From contig CBDCVG010000041.1 in assembly GCA_965222765.1 (NCBI GenBank), forward strand, positions 1 to 64,000: 64,000 nt of DNA, in the 5' to 3' direction. Made by a program: the position numbers and the translations under genes. This document shows, piece after piece, positions 53,787 through 61,884 of the stretch; position 1 is the first letter of the stretch, and each line of letters opens with the position of its first letter. The notes under the pieces are model-generated. The model did no database searches. It worked only from the letters and a program-made list of their open reading frames with translations, and was not told where the DNA came from. Source of the stretch: Caldora sp965222765. GTDB taxonomy: Bacteria; Cyanobacteriota; Cyanobacteriia; Cyanobacteriales; Coleofasciculaceae.

Positions 53787-53885
53787 TGGCGCGACACGAC
53801 TAAAAAGGTAGGTTGGGTGTAACGAAGTGAAACCCAACAGAATATACGCCGGTGTTGGGTTACGCTATCGCTCCACCCAACCTAC
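53784..53885. repeat. Copy of the TAGTGGCG family lacking its right end, GTAGGTTGGGTG core
   Basis: Begins TAGTGGCGCGACACGACTAA at the DUF3754 stop and carries the core 53808-53885 (inverse of 29808-29885). No outer right terminus is seen; the core end runs into unrelated DNA. Confidence 0.7.
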
Positions 53886-53914
53886 ATAGTCAAGGATACA
53901 GCAATTTCACCCAA

Positions 53915-54054
53915 AGGGCTTGACAAATTTCTCTTTTGCTTAACTTGTCACCGACTTGGGAAATTTCCTAACACCTAACACCTCCAACCTCACCTACCAC
54001 CTACCACCTAACACCTATTCAAACCCGAAAGTTACGACTTATTCAGCAAACCCT
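53915..54054. mobile_element. MITE of the AGGGCTTG family
   Basis: Starts AGGGCTTG (53915) and ends ATTCAGCAAACCCT (54054). The block CCTATTCAAACCCGAAAGTT plus ACGACTTATTCAGCAA matches the end of 2329-2546 (opposite strand) almost base for base. The interior is shorter. Confidence 0.65.
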
Positions 54055-54086
54055 ACTTATTCTCTCATTTTAGCTGTGTCAGTGGG

Positions 54087-54629
54087 TCAAGACGGCTTTA
54101 ACAACAGTGGCAGAGCATTAATCGTGTATTTGCTGAATCGCTCCACATCAAGGATAAAAATAGTTGTTGAGAGTGCTCCAGAAGATAGAATCGCTGCATG
54201 GCTAATCATCTTAAAGACATTAGACTGATGATTAGACTCGGGAAGTGCTTGCATGATCTCCAACGGTAACTCTACCAAATTAGGCGGTTCATCCACTGCA
54301 ATCCCGCAAAGTGCTCCCTGGTAATCCCTTGTAATGACTAAAAAAGTTTGCTTAACTGGTGATTCAGGGAAACTACCTGTAGTTACTAATTGAGTGACAT
54401 GTGGGTTTGTTTGCCCAGACTGAGGTGAACTCAAGGAAGCTAACTGTTCATGCCAATCCAAAACTCGAATCATATGACGCCCAATTTTGACTAACCCCAT
54501 TGTTTTCAAACTCCCCCTGAGCTCAAAGGAACAATTTACTACCTTCAGTACATCTTGAATTGGGAGCGCTAGGAAATAATCTGCGATCTTAAAAACAATA
54601 AATTTACCTGAATTTGACTCTTGGTACAT
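54087..54629 (-). CDS. cheW: CheW-like chemotaxis/phototaxis scaffold
   Basis: A 180-residue CheW-domain protein starting MYQESNSGKFIVFKIADYFLALPIQDVLKV, which links receptors to the CheA kinase. Two beta-barrel subdomains are visible (about 5-70 and 85-165, LVKIGRHMIRVLDWHEQL and ALCGIAVDEPPNLVELPL). An inserted Ser/Pro/Gln-rich loop (about 65-90) makes it longer than enteric CheW. It follows the CheA gene 294 bp downstream, all on the minus strand with the receptor, so it is the scaffold of this system. Confidence 0.85.
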   Translation of the reverse strand: MYQESNSGKFIVFKIADYFLALPIQDVLKVVNCSFELRGSLKTMGLVKIGRHMIRVLDWHEQLASLSSPQSGQTNPHVTQLVTTGSFPESPVKQTFLVITRDYQGALCGIAVDEPPNLVELPLEIMQALPESNHQSNVFKMISHAAILSSGALSTTIFILDVERFSKYTINALPLLLKPS

Positions 54630-54810
54630 GGCTCTTTCTCAAGCTAATCCACATTAAACTTGTATATTGATCAATTAGGAAACAAACTTATTACTATCGA
54701 GAAACACGCTCAAAGCTAATGGCTAATTGCTAATGGCTAATTGCTAATCTCTGAATAAACACTGAGTCTCCGAGTTAGGCAACAGGGAAGATAATTGTTT
54801 CTCAAGAGTC

Positions 54811-54906
54811 AATTTGGGGCGCGAAGCGCTCCTGGGGAGCTCTCGATAAACACTCCTTCGGAGTAAGGGTGTAGGGTATCAATTGTGGAACTGGCATCTT
54901 GCCAGT
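54811..54906. repeat. Compound dispersed repeat between cheA and cheW
   Basis: It contains GGGGCGCGAAGCGCTCC (54817-54833) and the palindrome ACTGGCATCTTGCCAGT at 54890-54906 with its ATTGTGGA flank. The inverse arrangement of the same blocks is at 29181-29262. Most of the 54630-54923 gap is such repeat DNA. Confidence 0.7.
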
Positions 54907-54923
54907 TACAAGAAACCCCGAAC

Positions 54924-57900
54924 TCACTTCCTCCTACTCTGAACAGAATTAAGTAACTTTTGCCCAAATAAACCTCTCACCTTAGTCAATAACTCGTGTT
55001 CTAGATAAGGTTTAGTGAGATAGGTAGTTGCACCTAACTCTGTAGCGATCAAGCGATGCTTCTCACCACTCCGAGAAGTCAGAATCACTACAGGAATATC
55101 TGCTAACGCTGGGTCTTGTTGACGATATTTGAGAAACTCAAACCCATTCATACGGGGCATCTCGATATCGCAGATTACTAACTCAATGTCTGTCTGGTGC
55201 TGGAGTGTTTCTAGAGCTTCGTAACCATCCTTAGCCTGAACTACCTGATAGTTAGCCTTTTCTAGAGTCAGGGCTAGAGTTTGACGTAGAGTGATTGAGT
55301 CATCCACCAAAAGAACCATTTTGCTTGGTTTTGCCTGAAAATTGGAAACTGGCGCTCCTGGCAAAGCCGCATGAGTCTGGGAAGTTAATTGGTGTTGGCT
55401 AGCTTCAAGGTTACGAGGTGTTAAATTAACCACATCCTCCTGTAGGTCAGAGCTTGGCATTATTTGCCCCACATAGTTGGTTTGGGTGATACTCTTTGCA
55501 GCGGCTAAACTTGGCTGATTTCTTTCTAGAGTACTTTCCCAACTCAACCCATTCCTAGAAGTTTGTCGCTTGAAGATGCAATCCATCAAAGCAGCTCCAT
55601 CGATTACCAGGGTTAACTGACCATCAGCTAGAATACTGCTTCCATAGATATAGCTTGGCGCTACCATTATTGCCCCCAAAGGACGGATCACTAATTCCTG
55701 ATCCCCAAACATTTGATCTACTTCCAATCCCAGTAATTCATTCTGGCAACGAATGAGCATCAAAGGCATGACTTGCTGCTGAGAGGCTAAAGTATACTTG
55801 TCTTGAGAATCCAAAGGTTCGGAAACTGGCAAGGAATAATCCAGAATTTTCTCAAGTCTATAGATGGGGATAAGTTGTTCTGAGTCACCTTTACCCCAGC
55901 GCAGGACTTTGCCATCTTCCCAGCACCGGAGCTGCTCAGGGCGGGGAATGATAATTTGCTCGATCGCTTCAGCTAGTAAGGCATAGGTGCGATTACCAGC
56001 CTGACACAGGAGTAATTTAGAGATCGTGAGGTTTTGGGGGATCTGGAGTATAAAGCTTGTACCTTGGTGAAGTTCAGAATTAACCTCGACTGAACCTTGA
56101 AGAGATTGTAAGTGGGCACGAACCACATCAAGGCCAATGCCTCGCCCAGAGAGATCATTCACCCCAGATGTGGTAGAAAAACCTGGTTCAAACAGTAGCT
56201 CCTTCAACTGAGCCTCATTGAGAACCCTAGCCTGTTGAGGACTAATAAGTTGACGCTCTACCGCCCGTTGGCGAATTTTCTCAAAATCCAGTCCTTGCCC
56301 GTCATCCCGGACTTCAATCACTAGATACCTACCCCGGTAGTAGGCGCAAATTGTAATCTGACCTTTTTCCGGCTTACCTTGCTCTTGTCGAATAGCAGGA
56401 GACTCAATCCCGTGATCAAAGGCATTGCGAACTAGGTGTAGCAGGGGATCATAGAGTTTTTGGGCTACTACCTTATCTGCCATCACTTCAGTGCCACGAA
56501 TTTCTACATGTACTGGCTTATGGTGCACAGCTTCCAGCTGTTGTAGAATACGAGGTAAAGGAGCAAAGATTTCTCCTAAAGGTACCATCCTGGCTTCCAT
56601 CACCACATCACGGGTACTAGTCAACAGGCGACGTTGGGTTTCTAAGGTTTGATGGGACTGCCGAGCGAACAATTCAATAGCATCATTGGCTTCTGCTAAT
56701 TGCACAGCATCTTCAAGAACAGACTGAATCAAGAGCTGGGCTTCACTATATTCATCTAGTTCTAGGGAATCAAAAAGATTTTGTTGTTTGTTGTTTGTTA
56801 TTTGTTGTTGGTTATTTGGGAATTGGGAATTGGGAATTGGGAATTGAGAATTATTTCCTTGCTTCCCCATCTCCCTATATCCCCATCTCCCCATCTCTCC
56901 ATCCCGACGTCTCCCCATCTCCCCATCCCCACGTCTCTCCATCTCTCCATTGCACCGTTCGACGATGAACAGGCGATCAGACCAATCCCTTAGTTGATCG
57001 AGTAGTTGCCGATGTTGCTGAACACGGGCAAGCAGGGTTTTCACCGCACCTTGTAGTTGTTCATTCTGGAGTAACTGGCGGTTGTGGTTGGTTAGTAATT
57101 CCCCAATTGAATAATTCAGGTGTTCTAAATGCTGAACCTTAACCCGCACAGTACTAGGTAATTCAGTAAGGCTTGGGGTTGTCGGTGGTTGGGGTGATCT
57201 TTTCGTCTTCTCTCCATCTCTTTGTCTTCCTTCTTGCCTATCTAAGATGATGGAGGCAGAATCGTCGGTTACTTCTGTATCTTCATCTAGCTCACTCTCT
57301 AGGGAAACGAAGACAGAGTCGTCAGCTATTTCTATATCTTCATCTAGCTCTCCATCTAGGGAAAAGAAGGCAGACTCATCAGCTACTTCTATATCTTCAT
57401 CTAATTCCCCTATCCCTCCCCAAATGACTTCCAGGAGAGAGTCAGTTTCATTCTGTGATTCACCCAAGTCAAAACTAGACTCAGCTGCATCAGTTACCGG
57501 TTCAATTTCGACTTGAGTTACTAAATCCTGAGAAGATGGAGAAGTAACTTGTTGCTCTTCCTCGCCTTGGCTTTGTTCTTCATCTGCTCTGCTATCTATT
57601 TTCTCTACTTCCCTACCTTCTAAGGACGTTTTACCAGCTAATTCTTGCAAAGCGAGGGAAGGTTTTCCTCCCTCAATGCGATCGCCATTCAGTACTGCTG
57701 TTTGTCCTTCCCGGAAATCTGCTAAAGAAATCTGAGCAATGGTCTTTGCTTGCTCTGGATGAGCAGCCAACGCTGCGATCGCAGTTTGGGCAATTGCACC
57801 AAATCCTGGCAGTATCAAAGATTCAGCCAAGCCGAGTAAAATTTCTGCTTGAGTCCGTAGGATGGTAGCAATTGCCGTCGATTGGTCAGTTTCTATGACT

Positions 57901-58409
57901 GCGGCGAGTTCATCTAATCTTTGAGTAACCCCAACCTCAAAGATAGACTGGGTGACATCAAAACCTAATTCTACCGAAGAGGGGAGGTGTGCTTCCTGGC
58001 TAAAACAGTCTCCTAGCTTATCTTGCAGTTGGGCAAAAACAGCAGCGGTTCGGCTTTTAACCCCAGCTTCATCAACTTGTCCACCTCTTAGTTCAGCAGT
58101 TAAAGGTAAGCGCAGACATTCATAACCCTCGAAAAGTAAGGCTTCTACTTCTGGATCAATAGATATATCTGGTTGGCAGAGAGCTTTGAAAATATCTTCT
58201 AGATAATGGGCTACAGTTTTAATGGTTTCTAAACCCACACTGGCAGCTGCTCCTTTAATAGTGTGGGTAGTTCGCATTAAATTGTGGACTTTATTAATAC
58301 TACAATCTTCTCTAAGACTGAGCAAATCTTCCTCCAAAGCTTGGAGCAGTTCCGGTGCCTCCTGGAGAAAGTAGCGATAACCTTGCTCGCGAATAGTTGG
58401 ATCTGTCAT
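54924..58409 (-). CDS. Hybrid CheA histidine kinase with receiver domain
   Basis: A 1161-residue CheA/PilL-type kinase. The N-terminal Hpt domain has phospho-acceptor His49 (RTTHTIKGAAA). An acidic tandem repeat follows (about 330-390). The dimerisation region is interrupted at about 485-545 by low-complexity sequence. Then come the HATPase (LLHLVRNAFDHGIES N box, DDGQGLDFEKI and SGRGIGLDVV G boxes), a CheW-like regulatory domain, and a C-terminal receiver (LLVDDSITLRQ, VICDIEMPRMNGF with the acceptor Asp, VVILTSRSGE, TYLTKPY). It lies between the receptor and CheW genes. The hybrid form is typical of cyanobacterial phototaxis and pilus systems (Pix/Tax/Hmp/Ptx). It would phosphorylate its own receiver or a separate CheY that is not in the window. 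Confidence 0.92.
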   Translation of the reverse strand: MTDPTIREQGYRYFLQEAPELLQALEEDLLSLREDCSINKVHNLMRTTHTIKGAAASVGLETIKTVAHYLEDIFKALCQPDISIDPEVEALLFEGYECLRLPLTAELRGGQVDEAGVKSRTAAVFAQLQDKLGDCFSQEAHLPSSVELGFDVTQSIFEVGVTQRLDELAAVIETDQSTAIATILRTQAEILLGLAESLILPGFGAIAQTAIAALAAHPEQAKTIAQISLADFREGQTAVLNGDRIEGGKPSLALQELAGKTSLEGREVEKIDSRADEEQSQGEEEQQVTSPSSQDLVTQVEIEPVTDAAESSFDLGESQNETDSLLEVIWGGIGELDEDIEVADESAFFSLDGELDEDIEIADDSVFVSLESELDEDTEVTDDSASIILDRQEGRQRDGEKTKRSPQPPTTPSLTELPSTVRVKVQHLEHLNYSIGELLTNHNRQLLQNEQLQGAVKTLLARVQQHRQLLDQLRDWSDRLFIVERCNGEMERRGDGEMGRRRDGEMGRWGYREMGKQGNNSQFPIPNSQFPNNQQQITNNKQQNLFDSLELDEYSEAQLLIQSVLEDAVQLAEANDAIELFARQSHQTLETQRRLLTSTRDVVMEARMVPLGEIFAPLPRILQQLEAVHHKPVHVEIRGTEVMADKVVAQKLYDPLLHLVRNAFDHGIESPAIRQEQGKPEKGQITICAYYRGRYLVIEVRDDGQGLDFEKIRQRAVERQLISPQQARVLNEAQLKELLFEPGFSTTSGVNDLSGRGIGLDVVRAHLQSLQGSVEVNSELHQGTSFILQIPQNLTISKLLLCQAGNRTYALLAEAIEQIIIPRPEQLRCWEDGKVLRWGKGDSEQLIPIYRLEKILDYSLPVSEPLDSQDKYTLASQQQVMPLMLIRCQNELLGLEVDQMFGDQELVIRPLGAIMVAPSYIYGSSILADGQLTLVIDGAALMDCIFKRQTSRNGLSWESTLERNQPSLAAAKSITQTNYVGQIMPSSDLQEDVVNLTPRNLEASQHQLTSQTHAALPGAPVSNFQAKPSKMVLLVDDSITLRQTLALTLEKANYQVVQAKDGYEALETLQHQTDIELVICDIEMPRMNGFEFLKYRQQDPALADIPVVILTSRSGEKHRLIATELGATTYLTKPYLEHELLTKVRGLFGQKLLNSVQSRRK

Positions 58410-58589
58410 TTGGTATTTGTTGTTGGTTATTTGTTATTTGTTATTTGTTATTTGTTGTTGGTTATTTGTTGTTGGTTATTTGGTGATGTATCATTACTCC
58501 AAATCTTTTTTGGGTATATCGCTACCCTTGTTATTTTGGGTAGAAGGCAAAAAACAAACAACAAACGACAAACGACAAACAAAAAAAAT
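58410..58589. repeat. Heptamer-type simple repeats (TTGTTAT/TTGTTGG)n
   Basis: Runs of TTGTTATTTGTTAT and TTGTTGGTTAT at 58425-58482, with partial inverse (AACAAACGACAAACGACAAA) at 58550-58582. More of the same fills 58671-58775. Confidence 0.75.
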
Positions 58590-58643
58590 ATGAGATTTCA
58601 GGATTTAGATGTTTATCGACTTGTTGATGAATTAGCACCCTGA
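58590..58643 (+). pseudogene. 17-codon remnant of a four-helix bundle protein gene
   Basis: MRFQDLDVYRLVDELAP then TGA. The sequence is the very characteristic N-terminus of S23/four-helix bundle proteins (MxFxDLxVYxxxxxL), which normally continue for about 120 residues. The remainder is replaced by repeat DNA. It is too short to be functional. Confidence 0.6.
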
Positions 58644-58782
58644 TTAAACTCATACATTAATTCTTTGAATTAGTTATTGGTTATTGGTTGTTTGTTATTA
58701 GTTATTGGTTGTTAGCCATTGTTTATTGGTTATCTGTCATTCGTTTTTGGTCAACAAACGACAAACAACTAACAACTAACAA

Positions 58783-59865
58783 CTAATCAACCTTAAACTG
58801 ATCGGTACTAGCCTGGAGGTTCTGAGCCATCATCAGGAGGTCTTGGAAAGATAGAGAAATTTTGATAGAATCCTCTGAAGTTTGGTTAGCGATCGCAGCA
58901 ACATCAGTCATGGTTTCTGTCACCGATTGAAACTCCTGGGTTTGTACCTGGGTTGATTGGGTGATGCCCTCTACTAACTGACTAATTTGGTTAGTAGCTT
59001 CTACAATCTCATTGAGATTCTGGCGAGCATCCCGTACCATTGCTGTTCCCTGTGCCACCTGTTGTATGCCTGTCTCCATGACTGTGGATACTTCAGCCGT
59101 ACCCTGCTGAATTTCCTGCACTAACTGCTCAATCTCGCTAGTGGCTTCGGCAGACTGACGTGCCAGAGAACGTACCTCATCAGCTACAACGACAAAACCC
59201 CGTCCGTACTCGCCAGCTCTAGTAGCCTCAATCGCGGCGTTTAGTGCTAGCAGTTGGGTTTGGGTAGTAAAGTTGCTAATGAGGTTGACTACCCGCGAAA
59301 CCTTTTGGGAAGACTCACTTAAGCGCTTGATACGCTTACTGGTTTCTGCCACCGTCTCCCGAATGTCCATAATTCCCTCTACGGTGCGGTTCATGGCTGC
59401 ATCCCCTTGCCGTACAGTATGGTTGGCTTGCTGAGCCGCAATTTCTACCTGTTGAGCACTCATTTCTACTGCTTCGGTAGAATTGACCATCATTTGGATT
59501 TGTGCTAAAGCTTGACCGAGAGCCTGGAACTGCTGCTGAGCTTGGTTACTCAGACCAGTAATGGCAGACTCGCTACCTTGGGAGGTTTGGGCAACTTGCC
59601 TAGAAGCTGTTTTCACCTGTTTCACAATGCCGCGTAGACTTTGCAGCGTGTTATTGTAAGCATCGGCAATAGTACCTACTTCATTTTCTGTTACAGTCGC
59701 CCGGACTGTTAAATCCCCATTGAGAGCAGGTCGAACTGCTGACAATAATTGGATCACATCCTGCTGAAGTTGCTCTTTAGCAGTTTTTTCCCTTGCCGCT
59801 GCCAAAGTTAATTGCTCGGTTTTGCTCTCGAAGTTGCTCCAAGTATTCGGCTTGTTGCAAGGCAA
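58783..59865 (-). CDS. C-terminal part of the receptor: HAMP-like and methyl-accepting signalling domain
   Basis: About 350 in-frame residues of the phototaxis/chemotaxis receptor that starts at 63975. A HAMP-like stretch (LNGDLTVRATVTENEVGTIADAYN, about 48-72) precedes the long MCP coiled coil. The hairpin tip is NAAIEATRAGEYGRGFVVVADEVRSLARQSAEAT (about 205-238), the CheA/CheW contact region. The first codons (MPCNKPNTWSNFES) are out of frame. The real reading enters from 59777-61285 as YLEQLREQ-KTEQLTLAAARE after one added base in the T4 run at 59820-59823 (plus strand). Confidence 0.88.
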   Translation of the reverse strand: MPCNKPNTWSNFESKTEQLTLAAAREKTAKEQLQQDVIQLLSAVRPALNGDLTVRATVTENEVGTIADAYNNTLQSLRGIVKQVKTASRQVAQTSQGSESAITGLSNQAQQQFQALGQALAQIQMMVNSTEAVEMSAQQVEIAAQQANHTVRQGDAAMNRTVEGIMDIRETVAETSKRIKRLSESSQKVSRVVNLISNFTTQTQLLALNAAIEATRAGEYGRGFVVVADEVRSLARQSAEATSEIEQLVQEIQQGTAEVSTVMETGIQQVAQGTAMVRDARQNLNEIVEATNQISQLVEGITQSTQVQTQEFQSVTETMTDVAAIANQTSEDSIKISLSFQDLLMMAQNLQASTDQFKVD

Positions 59866-61285
59866 GACCTACCTGCACCCCAACCTGAACTAGCAAGTTA
59901 ATATCTATTTGCTCCCACTGACGGGGTGCGTTATGTTGATAAGTTCCTAATAACCCCCAAAGTTCCTCGCCTTTGAAGATCGGCGCAATCATGTAGGCTT
60001 TGGCTCCCCACTGTTTTAGCTGCCTGATGTGATATTTATCTAATTCAGCAGTATCTTGCTCAAGATCGTCGATATTGTTGATACTCAGAGTTTCCTTGCT
60101 GCGATACCGACCTCCCCGGGTTTCTTGGAGGTAAGGATCCTCGTATCGAGCTAGCTCAGTTCCCACAATTTTGACATAATCGCTGCCCAGCTCTTCAACT
60201 ACAAATTCACCACTCCAGTCAGAATTAAAGCGGTAGACAGCAACTCGATCGCTCTTCAGTTGTCTCCTTAATTCCCGAAGAGCTAGCTGCCACAGGTTAT
60301 CCAAGGAGAAATTCTCTTGAATGAGAACCAACCCCAACCGGTAGATCAGTTGACTGTAAATTGTCCCCCTCTCAACTGACATGGCTAACTTTTGTGACTG
60401 CACACGGAGTTCCTCAATATACTCAGCTTGTTTGATGGCAACACCAAACTGTTTGCCAATCTGAGCTAGTAAGTTGACTTCTTCCTCTTGCCAGTAACGA
60501 GTACTATCATTCTGATAAGCACCGAGTAAACCCCAGAGCTTGTCTCCAGCGAAAACTGGCACAATTACATAAGCTTTGACCTCAAATTGCTCTAAAACTT
60601 CTCGGTGACAGGGAGTATGGATAGTTTCGTAGATATCGTTAACTACAAAGTTTTCGTGCTTGCGATATCGACCACCTTGAGTCCGTTGTAAAAAGGTATC
60701 AGGCCAAACAGTTTTGATATCAGGACCGACTAGTTTTACCCAACCTTTAGCTACTGACTCCGCAACAAAAGTACCACTCCAGTCAGCATGGAAACGATAA
60801 ACTGCTAAGCGATCGCACTCCAGCAACTGTTGAACTTCTCTGGTTACTGTCTGAAAAATGGTGTCAATGTCTGAGGTTTCGCGAATTTTATCAATCACGC
60901 TGGCAACTGCTTGCTGTCGTTCTACGGCTTTGGTTACTTGCTCGAAAGAGTCCACTTGCCGCACGGCAACTGCCAACTGTTTAACCATCTGAGACAAACA
61001 ATTGATGTCTGCTGTCTGCCACTGACGAGGACTTGAGTTCTGGTAAGCAGCCATCAAACCCCAAAGCTTTTCCCCAGCGAAAACTGGCATAATCAGATAA
61101 GCTTTAACTTCAAATTGCTCTAAGAGGTCGAGATAACAGGAACTGAAACCAACCTGGTGGATATCTTCAACCATTAAAGGTTCATTCCGGCGATAATAGT
61201 TTCCTTGGTTTTCTCGCAAATGGGTATCTAAGGGCCAGGTCTTTTTGGTATTGGGTCCTACTAAGGGAACCCAGCCTGTAGCCAC
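59777..61285 (-). CDS. Middle part of the receptor: GAF5 (part), GAF6 and GAF7
   Basis: Continuous reading of about 487 residues. The end of GAF5 (MVEDIHQVGFSSCYLDLLEQF), GAF6 (about 150-255) and GAF7 (about 325-485). GAF6 contains NDIYETIHTPCHREVLEQF, with Cys226-His227 at the position of the chromophore-binding Cys-His of cyanobacteriochromes (codons around 60605-60610). GAF5 has Cys-Tyr there, and GAF7 has no Cys. LWGLL-A/G-xYQ blocks follow in each. The first codons before VPLVGPNTKK belong in frame after the FKPDWSGSF repair at 61317. The last codons (RAINFGSGKGKNC) are out of frame. Confidence 0.88.
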   Translation of the reverse strand: MATGWVPLVGPNTKKTWPLDTHLRENQGNYYRRNEPLMVEDIHQVGFSSCYLDLLEQFEVKAYLIMPVFAGEKLWGLMAAYQNSSPRQWQTADINCLSQMVKQLAVAVRQVDSFEQVTKAVERQQAVASVIDKIRETSDIDTIFQTVTREVQQLLECDRLAVYRFHADWSGTFVAESVAKGWVKLVGPDIKTVWPDTFLQRTQGGRYRKHENFVVNDIYETIHTPCHREVLEQFEVKAYVIVPVFAGDKLWGLLGAYQNDSTRYWQEEEVNLLAQIGKQFGVAIKQAEYIEELRVQSQKLAMSVERGTIYSQLIYRLGLVLIQENFSLDNLWQLALRELRRQLKSDRVAVYRFNSDWSGEFVVEELGSDYVKIVGTELARYEDPYLQETRGGRYRSKETLSINNIDDLEQDTAELDKYHIRQLKQWGAKAYMIAPIFKGEELWGLLGTYQHNAPRQWEQIDINLLVQVGVQVGLALQQAEYLEQLREQNRAINFGSGKGKNC

Positions 61286-61841
61286 TGACTCTGCCAGAAA
61301 AGAGCCACTCCAATCCGGGTTTAAAGCGATAGACTACCACGCGATCGCACTGTAGCTGCTGACGGACTTCTTTGGTTGCTGTCCGGAAAATGCTCTCAAT
61401 GTCGGCATTATTGCTAATTTTGTCGATCAGTTTGCCTTTAGCTCTTTCCCACTCTAGCTGTCCTAGGTACTCTACCTGCTGCTGAGCTTCCCAAAACTGT
61501 CGGCCAATGTGAGCTAACAAAGAGATTTCTTCGGCTTGCCAATGACGAGGAGTTGAATGTTGGTAGGCAGTGAGTAAACCCCACAGTTTTTCCCCTTGGA
61601 AAATTGGTACAGTTAGATAAGCTTTGACCTGAAATTGCTCCAAGTATTCAACGAGAACAGGACAGAGAGTTTGGTGAATGTTATCAACGGCAAAAGTTTG
61701 GTTGTGACGATACCTACCTCCCTGGGTTTCTTGCAAATGATCAGACTCAATAGTTGCCCCTACCAAAGGCACTCCATCTTTTGCCATCGATTCAGTTATA
61801 TACTCACCACTCCAATCAGGATTGAAGCGATAGATTGCCAC
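61182..61841 (-). CDS. Part of the receptor: GAF4 and start of GAF5
   Basis: In-frame segment AIYRFNPDWSGEYITES... to ..CDRVVVYRFKP. GAF4 has NIHQTLCPVLVEYLEQF, so its Cys is shifted from the usual site and there is no Cys-His. The start codon here is artefactual, because the frame continues upstream to about 61890 (ENLTREVRQQLQCDRV). After FKP the frame is lost. The repaired reading is FKPDWSGSFLAESVATGW, obtained by removing one G of GGG at 61317-61319. Confidence 0.82.
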   Translation of the reverse strand: MAIYRFNPDWSGEYITESMAKDGVPLVGATIESDHLQETQGGRYRHNQTFAVDNIHQTLCPVLVEYLEQFQVKAYLTVPIFQGEKLWGLLTAYQHSTPRHWQAEEISLLAHIGRQFWEAQQQVEYLGQLEWERAKGKLIDKISNNADIESIFRTATKEVRQQLQCDRVVVYRFKPGLEWLFSGRVSGYRLGSLSRTQYQKDLALRYPFARKPRKLLSPE

Positions 61842-61884
61842 GCGATCGCATTGGAGCTGTTGCCGGACTTCTCTGGTAAGATTC

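Noticed and set aside
58284..58580. Open frame overlapping the start of cheA and the heptamer repeats
   Set aside because: Antisense to the conserved Hpt domain and then low-complexity (LLFVICYLLLVICCW); not a real gene, apart from the 17-codon remnant at its end, which is listed separately.
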